A stretch of DNA of 64,000 nucleotides, taken from the NCBI RefSeq assembly GCF_046773475.1, contig NZ_CP177239.1:1922001-1986000 (forward strand). The letters run 5' to 3'. The notes beneath the pieces were generated by a model that saw only the letters and a program-made list of their open reading frames with translations, made no database searches and was not told where the DNA came from. The DNA comes from Nitratireductor aquimarinus. Lineage in GTDB: Bacteria; Pseudomonadota; Alphaproteobacteria; Rhizobiales; Rhizobiaceae. Both the position numbers and the translations under genes were made by a program. Of this stretch, positions 8,301 through 18,253 are shown piece after piece; positions within the stretch are counted from its first letter, which is position 1; each line of letters begins with the position of its first letter.

Positions 8301-8939
8301 GGCTTTTCCGAGCTGATGATGGACGAGAAGTTCGGCCCCATCGGCAATGACCGCTATCGCGACTATCTTCGGGACATCAACCGGTCCGGCAATCACGTGC
8401 TCGATCTGGTCAACGATCTGCTGGACATCTCCAAGATCGAGGCCGGCGAGCAGGAAATGCACTACGAGGCCGTCTCGCTGAACGACATTCTGGGCGAGAC
8501 CGTCGCCATGATGCAGCCGCAGGCCAACCGCGAGCGCGTCATCATTCGTTCGAGCTTCGCCTCCAACCTGCCCGATGTGGTGGCCGATCCGCGCAGCGTG
8601 CGTCAGATCGCCCTGAACCTGCTCTCCAACGCGGTTCGCTACACCGCTGCCGGCGGCCAGGTGATCGTTTCCACCGCCTACAGCGCGGATGGAGCCGTCG
8701 TCATGCGGGTGCGCGACACCGGCATCGGCATGAACCCGGCTGAAGTCGAGGAAGCGCTGAAACCCTTCAAGCAAATCAACAGCTTGAAGCGCAAGCGCGG
8801 TGACGGAACCGGGCTCGGCCTGCCGCTGACCCGCGCCATGGTGGAAGCCAACCGCGCCGCCTTTGCGATCCATTCGGTTCCCGGCGAAGGCACGCTTGTC
8901 GAGGTTTCGTTTCCGCCGACGCGCGTTCTCGCCGATTAG
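5358..8939 (+). CDS. cbrA: CbrA/PdhS-family PAS sensor histidine kinase
   Basis: Cell-cycle histidine kinase of the DivJ/PleC/PdhS group, which acts on DivK and so on the CtrA pathway. It has 1193 residues. Visible parts are an N-terminal PAS-like region; a long Ala/Glu/Pro-rich acidic stretch with repeats such as PAADAPAADAPA; a PAS segment (LPLPILIHAGDTLHFANRAF, about 695-790); a second PAS (VDTATDGVVIIDNDGH, about 830-930); a HisKA domain with VSHEIRTPLNAIIGFSELM (His971); and an ATPase domain with N-box NLLSNAVRYT (about 1087), DTGIGM and GDGTGLGLP (about 1148). The segment FKQINSLKRKRGDGTGLGLP is typical of this family. No membrane segment is obvious, so it is probably cytoplasmic. The name rests on family features and recalled synteny with S. 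meliloti cbrA. Confidence 0.82.
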   Translation: MASVSYSFVDIAVLDRVRERFAAGDALLVLSRALDTVIWANGPGAALIGYRNIEEAIGAESNLSATTRRQISATPGFPRISGERTVGTRLGRGMRAPVVNLEASTISLPGGEQAILLALKATSMRMRDDAFRATAAVEGFDAADQFAALVDENGLVAASSSGFQKLGIERETLRALVDEVRDETDRLVKRMVEGGARQRPAAIAKLTDEPAWHLLVVVDEQNAPLQEAPAAPTVTTMPDDAPSPLVEEPAADAPAADAPAAQTTAHDDAPTETLATEADAASAPIAPSAAQENNVASTMETVEPEAQEPRKTPQRERPKGTVRFAWRTDSEGRFTALSDAFAEAIGPAAADVMGRRFRDVSNAFGLDPDGRIATLLERRDTWSGRTVMWPLEGTDLKIPVDLAALPIYGRGRVFEGFHGFGLARMGDAVTDPEGIGLVLIPGAPLPTRPVESAETPPAPEAGSSETALPETPEAEEEPVVEAPFDADLHDAPADEAEEPADAETEGEPEAPVKIINLSEHRTAPAKENGLSPSEATAFREIGARLRENSEQTSDAGKVAASETTDEAPVEDQPAAPAVKGTVTEDSAPEGEAPSHEAEEAAPDDISAETNEPVAESAAEDEMPVEDVHAPEPELTADDGASSSGEAAHPETTEAVEAVEGAEARPTAEEAATPVSTAPVVPSAFFEKAADDREETSLLAGLPLPILIHAGDTLHFANRAFFDLTGYADLDALEENGGIGALFPESYEVSHTPADAQALTLKTAQGVEHDVHAHLQSVPWRTGKALLLALQPVEAETTEPAQEAVAAPLLSEAPAETGQTAELQMHLAEMRAIVDTATDGVVIIDNDGHVRSTNQPAEALFGFDGEDVAGKPFTALFAIESQNAVRAHLESLSDNGVASVLNDGLEVIGREAQGRFIPLSMTIGRLPHESGFCAVLRDITQWKRAAEELTQARAEAERASSQKTEFLARVSHEIRTPLNAIIGFSELMMDEKFGPIGNDRYRDYLRDINRSGNHVLDLVNDLLDISKIEAGEQEMHYEAVSLNDILGETVAMMQPQANRERVIIRSSFASNLPDVVADPRSVRQIALNLLSNAVRYTAAGGQVIVSTAYSADGAVVMRVRDTGIGMNPAEVEEALKPFKQINSLKRKRGDGTGLGLPLTRAMVEANRAAFAIHSVPGEGTLVEVSFPPTRVLAD

Positions 8940-8978
8940 GCCTGCCCGCCAGGAAAACACGGAAAACATGATAACCGC

Positions 8979-8999
8979 AGTTTAGAATACTTCTAAACT
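8979..8999 (+). promoter_or_regulatory. Irr-type iron control element (ICE) upstream of fbpA
   Basis: AGTTTAGAA-TAC-TTCTAAACT is a perfect nine-base inverted repeat around a three-base spacer, 120 bases upstream of the fbpA start. It has the TTTAGAA-N3-TTCTAAA form of ICE motifs bound by the haem-responsive regulator Irr in rhizobia. A TTGACG at 9022-9027 may be the -35 of the downstream promoter, but no convincing -10 follows. Confidence 0.7.
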
Positions 9000-9119
9000 T
9001 ATGATATTGCTTGCATTTTCCTTGACGGTTGCGAAAATTTTTACGACAAGCCTCCTCGCTGGATGGTCAAACCCGGCACTTTCCATGGGACCTTGAACCC
9101 CACAGGCTAGGAGACAGAA

Positions 9120-10178
9120 ATGCTGACCAAGAAATTACTCGCAGCCCGCGCAGGTCTCGCCGCGCTTGTTGCTACCGGATCGCTCGCCGCCACGCTTCCT
9201 GCCGCACAGGCCGAAGGCACGGTGAACATCTATTCCTACCGCCAGCCCTTCCTCATTCAGCCGCTGCTGGACGCCTTCACCGAGAAGACCGGCATCGACA
9301 CCGAAGTCCTGTTCCTCAACAAGGGGCTTGAAGACCGCATCGCAGCCGAGGGTTCCAACTCCCCCGCCGACGTGATCCTCACCGTGGATATCGGCCGCCT
9401 GATGAACGCCAAGGAAAAGGGCATCACCCAGTCCGTCGAGGACGAGACGGTGAATTCCGAAATTCCCTCCGAGTTCCGCGATCCGGAAGGCAACTGGTTC
9501 GGCGTCACCACGCGCGGCCGCGTGATTTATGCTTCCAAGGACCGCGTCGAGCAGGACACGATCACCTATGAAGAGCTCGCCGATCCCAAGTGGAAGGGCA
9601 AGATCTGCATGCGCAGTGGCCAGCACAACTACAACATCGCGCTGTTCGCCTCGATGATCGCCCATCACGGCGAGGAGAAGGCCGAGGAGTGGATGAAGGG
9701 CCTGAAGGCCAATCTGGCCCGCAAGCCGAACGGCAATGATCGCGGACAGGCGCAGGCCATCTTTGCCGGCGAGTGCGATCTCGGCATCGGCAACACCTAC
9801 TATGTCGGCATCATGATGAACAACGACAAGGAGCCGGAGCAGAAGGAATGGGCCGATTCGCTCAAGGTCCTGTTCCCCAATTCCGGTGACCGCGGCACGC
9901 ATGTGAACATTTCCGGCATGGCCATGGCCAAGCACGCACCGAACCGCGAACAGGCTCTTGAGCTGATGCGCTTCCTGGGCAGCGCCGAGGCACAGGCGAT
10001 CTACGCCGAGACCAACTATGAATATCCGGTCCTGCCGGGCGCGGAAGTCTCTGAAACGGTCCAGTCTTTCGGCGAAATCAAGCCGGATAGCCTGCCGCTC
10101 GCAGAGATCGCCAAGCACCGCAAGGCAGCCTCCGAGATGGTCGACCGCGTCGGCCTCGACGATGGCCCGGCCAGCTGA
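9120..10178 (+). CDS. fbpA: Periplasmic ferric-iron-binding protein of an ABC transporter (FbpA/FutA)
   Basis: Binds Fe(III) in the periplasm and delivers it to the FbpB permease. It has 352 residues with a clear signal peptide (MLTKKLLAARAGLAALVATG..., cleavage likely after AQA near residue 31). The mature start GTVNIYSYRQPFLIQPLLD and the C-terminal-lobe GIGNTYYVGIMM, with its tandem tyrosines for iron coordination, are typical of the FbpA/FutA family. The ATG at 9120 has AGGAG eight bases upstream. An ICE palindrome upstream suggests Irr control, and a strong terminator follows the gene, so the binding protein is probably made in excess over the permease. Confidence 0.88.
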   Translation: MLTKKLLAARAGLAALVATGSLAATLPAAQAEGTVNIYSYRQPFLIQPLLDAFTEKTGIDTEVLFLNKGLEDRIAAEGSNSPADVILTVDIGRLMNAKEKGITQSVEDETVNSEIPSEFRDPEGNWFGVTTRGRVIYASKDRVEQDTITYEELADPKWKGKICMRSGQHNYNIALFASMIAHHGEEKAEEWMKGLKANLARKPNGNDRGQAQAIFAGECDLGIGNTYYVGIMMNNDKEPEQKEWADSLKVLFPNSGDRGTHVNISGMAMAKHAPNREQALELMRFLGSAEAQAIYAETNYEYPVLPGAEVSETVQSFGEIKPDSLPLAEIAKHRKAASEMVDRVGLDDGPAS

Positions 10179-10197
10179 TCTTTCCATGAACCGCAAA

Positions 10198-10226
10198 GCC
10201 GGGCCTTGTTCGAGGCCCGGCTTTTT
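10198..10226 (+). terminator. Rho-independent terminator/attenuator between fbpA and fbpB
   Basis: An eight-base-pair perfect stem GCCGGGCC/GGCCCGGC with an eight-base loop is followed by TTTTT. It lies 20 bases after the fbpA stop and about 50 bases before fbpB, so it should lower read-through into the permease gene. Confidence 0.85.
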
Positions 10227-10274
10227 GCTTTCTGCCGGAACGAGTAGCATATTCGAGTTCCGGTACACGGCGTC

Positions 10275-11972
10275 ATGACATCCTATCACACACCGACAGC
10301 CCCGCTTCGCGAACGCCGCTTTCCCCGCATCCGGGGCGAGCGACACGGCTTTGCGCTTGCCGGCAGCGTTGTCATCGCGCTTGCCGTTCTCCTGCCGATC
10401 GCCACGATCCTCTATGTGGCTCTGACCGGCTCCGGCGAGGCGTGGCCGCATCTTCTGCGCTATGTGCTTCCCCAGTCGCTCGGCACCACGCTTGCGCTGC
10501 TCGGCCTCGTGGCGCTTGGCACATCCGTCATCGGCGTCGGGTCCGCATGGCTGGTGGTCGGCTATGATTTTCCACTGCGCCGGCTTCTTGCCTGGGCGCT
10601 GGTCCTGCCGCTCGCCGTTCCCACCTATCTGGCGGCCTACGCCTTCGGCGAGTTCTTCCACTATGTCGGGCCGCTGCAGACGGCCGTGCGCAGCATTTTC
10701 GGCTTCACCAGCGCACGTGATTACTGGTTTCCCGACATCCGCTCCACCTGGGGCGCGGCGCTGGTGGTGACCTCCGTCACCTTTCCCTACGTCTATCTGA
10801 CAGCCCGCGTCGTGTTCCTCATGCAGGGGCGCAACATCGCCGATGTGGCGCGCACGCTCGGCGCGCGGCCCTCGCGCGTGTTCTTCCGCGTTCTCCTGCC
10901 GGTGGCGCGCCCCGCCATCATCGCCGGCCTGGCTCTGGTCATGATGGAAACGCTGAACGATATCGGCGCGGTGGAATATCTGGGTGTGCGCACGCTCACC
11001 CTCTCCGTCTATTCCACCTGGCTCAACCGGGGCAGCCTGGAGGGCGCAGCCCAGATTGCGGCTGTCATGCTGATCATCGTCTTTCTGCTGCTGACGGCAG
11101 AGCAGTGGGCGCGGCGTAAACAGCGCTTCCACAGCGCCCGCGCCACACAGATGCATGTGCGCCCGCCGCGTGTTCCGCTCGCCGGCGCACGGGGCTGGCT
11201 GGCAACCTTCGCGCTGTCGCTTCCCATCCTGTCCGGCTTCGGCGTGCCGCTCTTCATTTTCGGCGGTTATGTCTCCCGCCGCCTCTACCAGTTCGCCGAA
11301 CCGCAGATCCTTCAGGCTTTCCTCACCAGCGTTGCGGTTGCAGGCGTGACGGCCCTCCTCACGGTCTTCATCGCGCTTCTTCTGCTCAATGCGATGCGCC
11401 TCTCCCGCTCGGGCTACACGATAGTTCTGGTGCGTCTTGCCTCCGTCGGCTACGCCCTGCCGGGCACGATCCTCGGTCTCGGCCTGCTCCTCTCTCTCGC
11501 CGCCATCGACAACACGGTCGACGGCGTTGTGCGCAGCTATACCGGTCTTTCGACCGGGCTCCTGCTCACCGGCACCGCCGCCTCCATCGTGATTGCCTGC
11601 ACGATCCGCTTTCTGGCGCTTGCCGAAAGCGCGATCCGCTCCGGCCTTGAAAAGCTGCCGCCCAATCTGGATCAGGCTGCCCGCAGCCTCGGCAAGACGG
11701 CAAACCAGAGCGCCTTCACCGTGCTCCTGCCGCTCCTGAAGCCGGCCATCCTGACCGCCGCCATTCTCGTCTTTGTCGACACGGTGAAGGAGCTTTCGGC
11801 CACCATCCTGCTGCGGCCCTTCGGCTTTCACACGCTGGCCACCCATGTTTATGAAAACGCCTCGCGCGGCGCGGTGGAAGATGGCGCGGTGGCCGCGCTG
11901 CTGATCATCGCAACGGCAATCGTTCCGGTCATTCTTCTGTCCGGCCCGCTCATGCGCGACCGCAACGCCTGA
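10275..11972 (+). CDS. fbpB: Iron(III) ABC transporter permease (FbpB)
   Basis: Inner-membrane channel of the ferric iron importer. The 565-residue protein is the usual fused double permease: two similar halves, each with about six membrane segments and an EAA-type loop (ADVARTLGARPSRVFFRVLLP in the first half; LDQAARSLGKTANQSAFTVL in the second). The ATG at 10275 lacks a strong ribosome-binding site, and the terminator upstream suggests reduced expression relative to fbpA. No ATPase gene follows: the next gene is on the other strand. The transporter must therefore borrow an ATP-binding subunit encoded elsewhere. Confidence 0.88.
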   Translation: MTSYHTPTAPLRERRFPRIRGERHGFALAGSVVIALAVLLPIATILYVALTGSGEAWPHLLRYVLPQSLGTTLALLGLVALGTSVIGVGSAWLVVGYDFPLRRLLAWALVLPLAVPTYLAAYAFGEFFHYVGPLQTAVRSIFGFTSARDYWFPDIRSTWGAALVVTSVTFPYVYLTARVVFLMQGRNIADVARTLGARPSRVFFRVLLPVARPAIIAGLALVMMETLNDIGAVEYLGVRTLTLSVYSTWLNRGSLEGAAQIAAVMLIIVFLLLTAEQWARRKQRFHSARATQMHVRPPRVPLAGARGWLATFALSLPILSGFGVPLFIFGGYVSRRLYQFAEPQILQAFLTSVAVAGVTALLTVFIALLLLNAMRLSRSGYTIVLVRLASVGYALPGTILGLGLLLSLAAIDNTVDGVVRSYTGLSTGLLLTGTAASIVIACTIRFLALAESAIRSGLEKLPPNLDQAARSLGKTANQSAFTVLLPLLKPAILTAAILVFVDTVKELSATILLRPFGFHTLATHVYENASRGAVEDGAVAALLIIATAIVPVILLSGPLMRDRNA

Positions 11973-11998
11973 CCGCAAAAAATCACGAAACACAGGCC

Positions 11999-12024
11999 AA
12001 AAAAAAGCGCCCGAAAGGGCGCTT
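11999..12024 (-). terminator. Minus-strand Rho-independent terminator
   Basis: AAGCGCCC-GAAA-GGGCGCTT (12005-12024) forms an eight-base-pair stem with a tetraloop; on the minus strand it runs into eight U residues (plus A-run 11999-12006). On the plus strand no T-tract follows beyond two bases. It therefore ends a minus-strand transcript about 210 bases beyond the acsA2 stop, or a separate small RNA. Confidence 0.8.
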
Positions 12025-12145
12025 GAAGGATCTTGTATGCTGTCAAAAACGGGGCTTGGCGAACATCTGTCTAACAGTCGGACCCTGTGTCCGGCTCGTC
12101 AAGTTAGCCGACACTATCGCGGCTATCTCTTAACAGAACCTTACC
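12025..12145 (-). ncRNA. Candidate small RNA between fbpB and acsA2
   Basis: The 260-base gap between two convergent genes has no open frame that looks coding, but it holds a strong minus-strand terminator (11999-12024) and, about 110 bases upstream of that, a near-consensus CtrA box at 12130-12144 (GTAA-N7-TTAA on the minus strand). A short RNA started near 12110-12120 and ended at the terminator is plausible. The alternative is simply a long acsA2 3' UTR. No known RNA family was recognised. Confidence 0.3.
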
Positions 12146-12187
12146 TGGTTACCGACAAGTTTACGCTTCTGTACCACCTGTGAATTC

Positions 12188-12210
12188 TCGGTAAATATCG
12201 GCTTTACCGA
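12188..12210 (-). other. Inverted repeat just after acsA2
   Basis: TCGGTAAA-TATCGGC-TTTACCGA is a perfect eight-base inverted repeat with a seven-base spacer, 23 bases downstream of the acsA2 stop codon. It has no T-tract. It could be an mRNA 3' stabilising hairpin or a protein-binding palindrome. Confidence 0.5.
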
Positions 12211-12232
12211 TCCTTAACCATGCGCCCGCCCT

Positions 12233-14191
<1,959 letters not shown>

Positions 14192-14515
14192 GCTTTCCTC
14201 CTAAAGGCCTTTACGGCAATCGCACCCCTTATGCATTTCCGCTCGTCCTGCGGCAATGGTCTCGTTTGAAACAGCGAGGCGACCCGGCCGTTTCCTTCCG
14301 TTTGCGGCATAAACCGGCAGAAAGCGGTGCAATATCCGGCAGACGCGCGACAAATCCTTGAATTGCCATACGCCATGTTTAAACCCGTAAGGAGTTGTGA
14401 GGTCGCGGTTTGTCGGCCTGATTGCGTCGTGCTTGACGCCAACCTGTGATAACAGCGTTTTGCACTGGCATCGGGCGTTTCAAACCGGTGCGCAAAGCGC
14501 CAGGGATGAGGTTCC
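14192..14515 (+). other. Divergent intergenic region acsA2/asmA
   Basis: This 324-base gap must hold both promoters. A TTGACG lies near 14433, but no properly spaced -10 is visible, and I see no palindrome, repeat or short gene that I can support. A TTTAAA at about 14378 is the only AT-rich spot. Confidence 0.4.
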
Positions 14516-16375
14516 ATGCCCTCGCCGGCAGTAAAGAAAAGCATTTGGGCACTGGCCATTGCCGCTCTGATCGCGGTGGTGGTGATCCTGTGCCTGCCAA
14601 TCCTGGCCTCAACCCAGATCGTCCGCGACAGCGTCGCCCAGCAGGTGAGTGCGTGGAGTGGATACCGCGTGCGGCTCGACGATGCGCCTGAAATCCGCGT
14701 CTGGCCCTCCTTCAAGGCCGTTCTGAACGATGTCGTCCTGTCCAACTGGAATGGCGACGGGCAACCCGCCGTCATGGAAGCAGAGCGGGTCGAGATCGAC
14801 CTTTCGGCGCTGGCCGCCCTGCGCGGCGAAGTGGTGTTCACCAAGATCCGCCTCGTGCGCCCCGTGGTGCGGCTCGATGAGAGTGGCGGCGTCATGCGCA
14901 TTCCGGCCATTCCGAAGTGGGGCAAGCTTGCTCAATCGGTCGAGGCAACGCGCGGCCTGATCCAGGCCAATCCCGCAGAGCCCGACACAAGCGCCCTGCC
15001 GAACGACAGTTTCGCAACGGTGGAAATCGTGGACGGGCGCGTCATCGTGCTCAACGGCGTCAATCGCCCGCCGGTCTTGAGCAGCGTCACGGGAACGCTC
15101 AACTGGCCAGCCCTCGACCGCTCCGCAACGCTCTCCGCCAAGGGCATCTGGCATGGCGAGAGCATCGCCGTGGAAGCCTCCAGCGCAGAACCGCTGATCA
15201 TGCTCGCCGGCGGCAAGACCAATGTTTCCCTCTCGGTCAACAGCGCGCCACTGACGCTCTCCTTCAAGGGACAGGCGGACATTGTCGGCAACGCCTTCCT
15301 GCATGGCACGCTGGAAAGCGCGGCCCCTTCCCTGCAGCGCGTTCTCGAATGGACGCTGCTCGAGGACTGGCCCGGCAGCACCATCAAGGCAGCCAAACTG
15401 AAAAGCACCATTACCGGCGACGCCACGCGGGTGAAGTTCGAGAATGCCGAATTCAATCTCGGCGACAGCAGCGCCCGGGGTGTGTTCGACATCGCCTTCA
15501 CCGACCCGCACCCCACCGTTTCCGGCACGCTGGCTTTCAATGCGCTGGATCTGGGCGTGCTTCTGAACACGCTGGCGCCGGAGCCAGACACAGCCGCCCC
15601 ACCGGCCGCCCCCCCGGCCGCTCCGTGGGCGCGTGACCTGAACTTTGACCTGCGCCTTTCGGCAAATGAAGCCACGGCAGGTTCCGTCTCGATGACCGAT
15701 ATTGCCGCCACCGCGCAGGTTCGCGACGGGCTGGTGAGCCTCGACATTTCCGACGCCACCGCCTTTGGCGGCATGCTGCAGCTCGGCATTCGCCTCGACA
15801 GGGTGGAAGGCCACAATCAGGCAGAGCTTCGCATCACGGCTGAAAACCTCAATGGCGGGGCAATGGCCGAGAAGCTGCACCTCACCAGCTTCATGCCCCG
15901 GGCCCCCGGCTCCTTCTCCGTTTTCCTCAAAGGGAAAGGCGAGACGCTGGATGAAATCCTTGAGACCTCCGACGGCTCCATTTCAGCCAGTTTCGGCGAA
16001 GGCACCGTGCCCGGTCTCAACCTGGAATCCTTCCGCGAGCACAATGACAAGGGCTCCTTCTTCCCACTGACCGAGATCGCGGATGGCGAACTGGCTATCG
16101 ACGGGGCGGAACTCAAGGCAACCCTTGCCGGCGGCATCGCATGGATCGACACCGCCGAGGCGAAGCTGGAGACGGGCGAGACCATCACGCTGGGCGGGCT
16201 CATTCCCTTCGCCGGTCGCGGCATCGCCCTTTCCGGCAGCATCTTGCCGCCCGAAAGCGACAAGCCGGTTGATGAGAACGGCGAAGAGGCTTCCGGGGAA
16301 AGTGATCCCCGGGAGACCTTCTTCATCGGCGGCTCGTGGAACGCCCCGTTCATCGCACCGTTTCTGATCGAGTAG
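14516..16375 (+). CDS. AsmA family protein
   Basis: AsmA-like proteins are inner-membrane-anchored periplasmic proteins of the bridge-like lipid-transport/outer-membrane-assembly group. The 619-residue protein has one N-terminal membrane anchor (IWALAIAALIAVVVILCLPILAS), then the AsmA start RVRLDDAPEIRVWPSFKAVL and a long beta-rich region. It has a Pro/Ala-rich hinge (TAAPPAAPPAAPWARDLNFD, about residue 360) before the C-terminal AsmA_2-like domain with GSFSVFLKGKGETLDEIL. It ends SGSILPPESDKP... before a short tail. It stands alone and converges on potI. The exact role here cannot be read from the sequence. Confidence 0.85.
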   Translation: MPSPAVKKSIWALAIAALIAVVVILCLPILASTQIVRDSVAQQVSAWSGYRVRLDDAPEIRVWPSFKAVLNDVVLSNWNGDGQPAVMEAERVEIDLSALAALRGEVVFTKIRLVRPVVRLDESGGVMRIPAIPKWGKLAQSVEATRGLIQANPAEPDTSALPNDSFATVEIVDGRVIVLNGVNRPPVLSSVTGTLNWPALDRSATLSAKGIWHGESIAVEASSAEPLIMLAGGKTNVSLSVNSAPLTLSFKGQADIVGNAFLHGTLESAAPSLQRVLEWTLLEDWPGSTIKAAKLKSTITGDATRVKFENAEFNLGDSSARGVFDIAFTDPHPTVSGTLAFNALDLGVLLNTLAPEPDTAAPPAAPPAAPWARDLNFDLRLSANEATAGSVSMTDIAATAQVRDGLVSLDISDATAFGGMLQLGIRLDRVEGHNQAELRITAENLNGGAMAEKLHLTSFMPRAPGSFSVFLKGKGETLDEILETSDGSISASFGEGTVPGLNLESFREHNDKGSFFPLTEIADGELAIDGAELKATLAGGIAWIDTAEAKLETGETITLGGLIPFAGRGIALSGSILPPESDKPVDENGEEASGESDPRETFFIGGSWNAPFIAPFLIE

Positions 16376-16427
16376 ATCGCAGAAGACAAAGGCTCCCGAC
16401 GCATCTGCTGCGGTGGCCCTGCGTAGC

Positions 16428-16449
16428 GAGCGGGGATATCTTCCCGCTC
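16428..16449. terminator. Hairpin between convergent asmA and potI
   Basis: GAGCGGG-GATATCTT-CCCGCTC is a perfect seven-base-pair stem in the 133-base gap between the two convergent stop codons. There is no T-tract on either side, so terminator function is only a guess from position. Confidence 0.4.
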
Positions 16450-16508
16450 GACTGATCATCTCACATGAAAGAGACAGGCCCGCCCCATCCGGCCAACTCT
16501 ACGCATGC

Positions 16509-17333
16509 CTAGGCTGTGATGCGCGCGGCGGCCTGTTCGTCGCGGCGGCGCTGCACTTCCTGCCGCTTGGTGATGACGGAGGCGATGATAACGCCGGTCG
16601 CCACAATGCCGATCAGGATGGTGCAGACCGCATTGATTTCAGGCGTCACGCCCAGCCTGACCTGGCTATAGATCTTCATTGGCAGCGTGGTTGCACCCGG
16701 ACCGGAGGTGAAGCTTGCGATCACCAGATCGTCGAGCGACAGGGTGAACGCCAGCATCCAGCCGGAAACCACAGCCGGCATGATGACCGGCAGCGTGACC
16801 TGAAAGAACGCCTTGAGCGGCGTTGCGCCGAGATCGAGCGCGGCCTCTTCCAGAGACTGGTCGAAGCTCATAAGCCGCGACTGCACCACCACCGCCACGA
16901 AACACATGGAAAAGGTGATATGCGCAATGGTGACGGTGAAGAATCCACGGTCGAAATTGATCGCCACGAAGAGCAGCAGCAGCGACAGGCCGGTGATGAC
17001 TTCCGGCATCACCAGCGGCGCGAACACCATGCCCGAGAAGAGCAGCCGGCCGCGAAAGCGCGTGTAGCGGGTGAGCGCGATGGCCCCCATCGTGCCGAGC
17101 ACGGTCGCGACCGTGGCCGAAAGGAAGGCGACACGCGCCGTCACCCATGCCGCGTCCATCAGGCCGCGATTGGAAAACAGCTCCACATACCATTTGGTCG
17201 AGAAGCCGGACCAGACGGTGACAAGCCGCGACTCGTTGAACGAGTAGACCACCAGAAGCACGATCGGCAGGTACAGAAAGGCAAAGCCCAGCACCAGCGA
17301 CACGATGTTGAAACGTCCCCAGCTTCCAGCCAT
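16509..17333 (-). CDS. potI: Putrescine ABC transporter permease (PotC/PotI type)
   Basis: Second membrane subunit of the polyamine importer. The 274-residue protein has six membrane segments starting SLVLGFAFLYLPIVLLVVYSF, and the EAA loop LEEAALDLGATPLKAFFQVTLP that contacts the ATPase. Last gene of a tight minus-strand operon (puuA, potF, potG, potH, potI), two bases after the potH stop. Family resemblance is to PotI/PotC; a putrescine preference is inferred from the PotF-like binding protein and the adjacent puuA gene. Confidence 0.92.
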   Translation of the reverse strand: MAGSWGRFNIVSLVLGFAFLYLPIVLLVVYSFNESRLVTVWSGFSTKWYVELFSNRGLMDAAWVTARVAFLSATVATVLGTMGAIALTRYTRFRGRLLFSGMVFAPLVMPEVITGLSLLLLFVAINFDRGFFTVTIAHITFSMCFVAVVVQSRLMSFDQSLEEAALDLGATPLKAFFQVTLPVIMPAVVSGWMLAFTLSLDDLVIASFTSGPGATTLPMKIYSQVRLGVTPEINAVCTILIGIVATGVIIASVITKRQEVQRRRDEQAAARITA

Positions 17334-17335
17334 CT

Positions 17336-18247
17336 CTACCTCCCCGCCTCACGCGAGCGCGCCTGCGACCGCTGGAACAGCATGATCGGCACGATCAGGA
17401 TCAGAAGCAGGATCACCGCCACCGCAGACGATACGGGCCAGTCGCGATTGTTGAAGAACTCGGTCCACAGCGTCTTGCCGATCATCAGCGTCTGCGAACC
17501 GCCCAGAAGATCGGGAATGACGAACTCGCCCACCGCCGGAATGAACACCAGCATGCAGCCGGCAACGACGCCCGGCAGCGAGAGCGGGAACGTCACCTTC
17601 CAGAACGCCGATGTGCGCGAGCAGCCAAGGTCGCGCGCAGCCTCGATCAGCGATTCGTCCATTTTCTCCAGCGTCGAGTAGAGCGGCAGCACCATGAACG
17701 GCAGGTAGGAATAGACGATGCCGATATAGATGGCGGTCGTGGTGTTGAGGATGATCAGGGGCTCGTCGATAAGGCCGGTGAACATCAGGAACTGGTTGAG
17801 CAGCCCCTCGGGCTTCAGAATGCCGATCCACGCATAGACGCGGATCAGGAAGCTGGTCCAGAACGGCAGGATCACCAGCATCAGGAGCGTCGGGCGGATC
17901 GCGGCCGGCGCGCGCGCCATGCCGTAGGCAATGGGATAGCCCACGGCCAGCGTGATCAGCGTCGAGACGCCGGCGATCCAGATGCTCGACAGATAGGCGT
18001 TCGTGTAGAGCGGATCGTCCAGCAGCCAGAAATAGTTGCCGAAGGACAGCGTGCGCACCTTCTCGATCAACCCCGAAATGCCGTCTGCCAGATCGAAGGC
18101 CGGCATATAGGGCGGCATGGAGAGCGCCGGTTCCGACAGCGAGATCTTGAAGACAATCAGGAACGGCGCAAGGAAGAAGACGAGCAGCCAAAGATAGGGA
18201 ACGGCAATGACCAGACGGGCCGCGATGGCGGAGAGGAAACGAGCCAT
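17336..18247 (-). CDS. potH: Putrescine ABC transporter permease (PotB/PotH type)
   Basis: First membrane subunit of the polyamine importer. It has 303 residues with six membrane segments; the first (VIAVPYLWLLVFFLAPFLIV) and the periplasmic loop with a WLLDDPLYTNAYLSS-like segment are typical of PotH. The EAA loop is LIEAARDLGCSRTSAFWKVTFP. It begins six bases after potG ends and is followed by potI after two bases, so all are translated from one mRNA. Confidence 0.92.
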   Translation of the reverse strand: MARFLSAIAARLVIAVPYLWLLVFFLAPFLIVFKISLSEPALSMPPYMPAFDLADGISGLIEKVRTLSFGNYFWLLDDPLYTNAYLSSIWIAGVSTLITLAVGYPIAYGMARAPAAIRPTLLMLVILPFWTSFLIRVYAWIGILKPEGLLNQFLMFTGLIDEPLIILNTTTAIYIGIVYSYLPFMVLPLYSTLEKMDESLIEAARDLGCSRTSAFWKVTFPLSLPGVVAGCMLVFIPAVGEFVIPDLLGGSQTLMIGKTLWTEFFNNRDWPVSSAVAVILLLILIVPIMLFQRSQARSREAGR

Positions 18248-18253
18248 CGCCGC

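Noticed and set aside
9135..11993. Very long minus-strand open frame of about 950 codons
   Set aside because: It lies antisense to fbpA and fbpB. GC-rich third positions keep the reverse frame open; it is full of Arg/Gly/His/Gln with no domain.
14192..14515. Small gene or riboswitch between acsA2 and asmA
   Set aside because: No frame with a ribosome-binding site and no conserved fold could be recognised.
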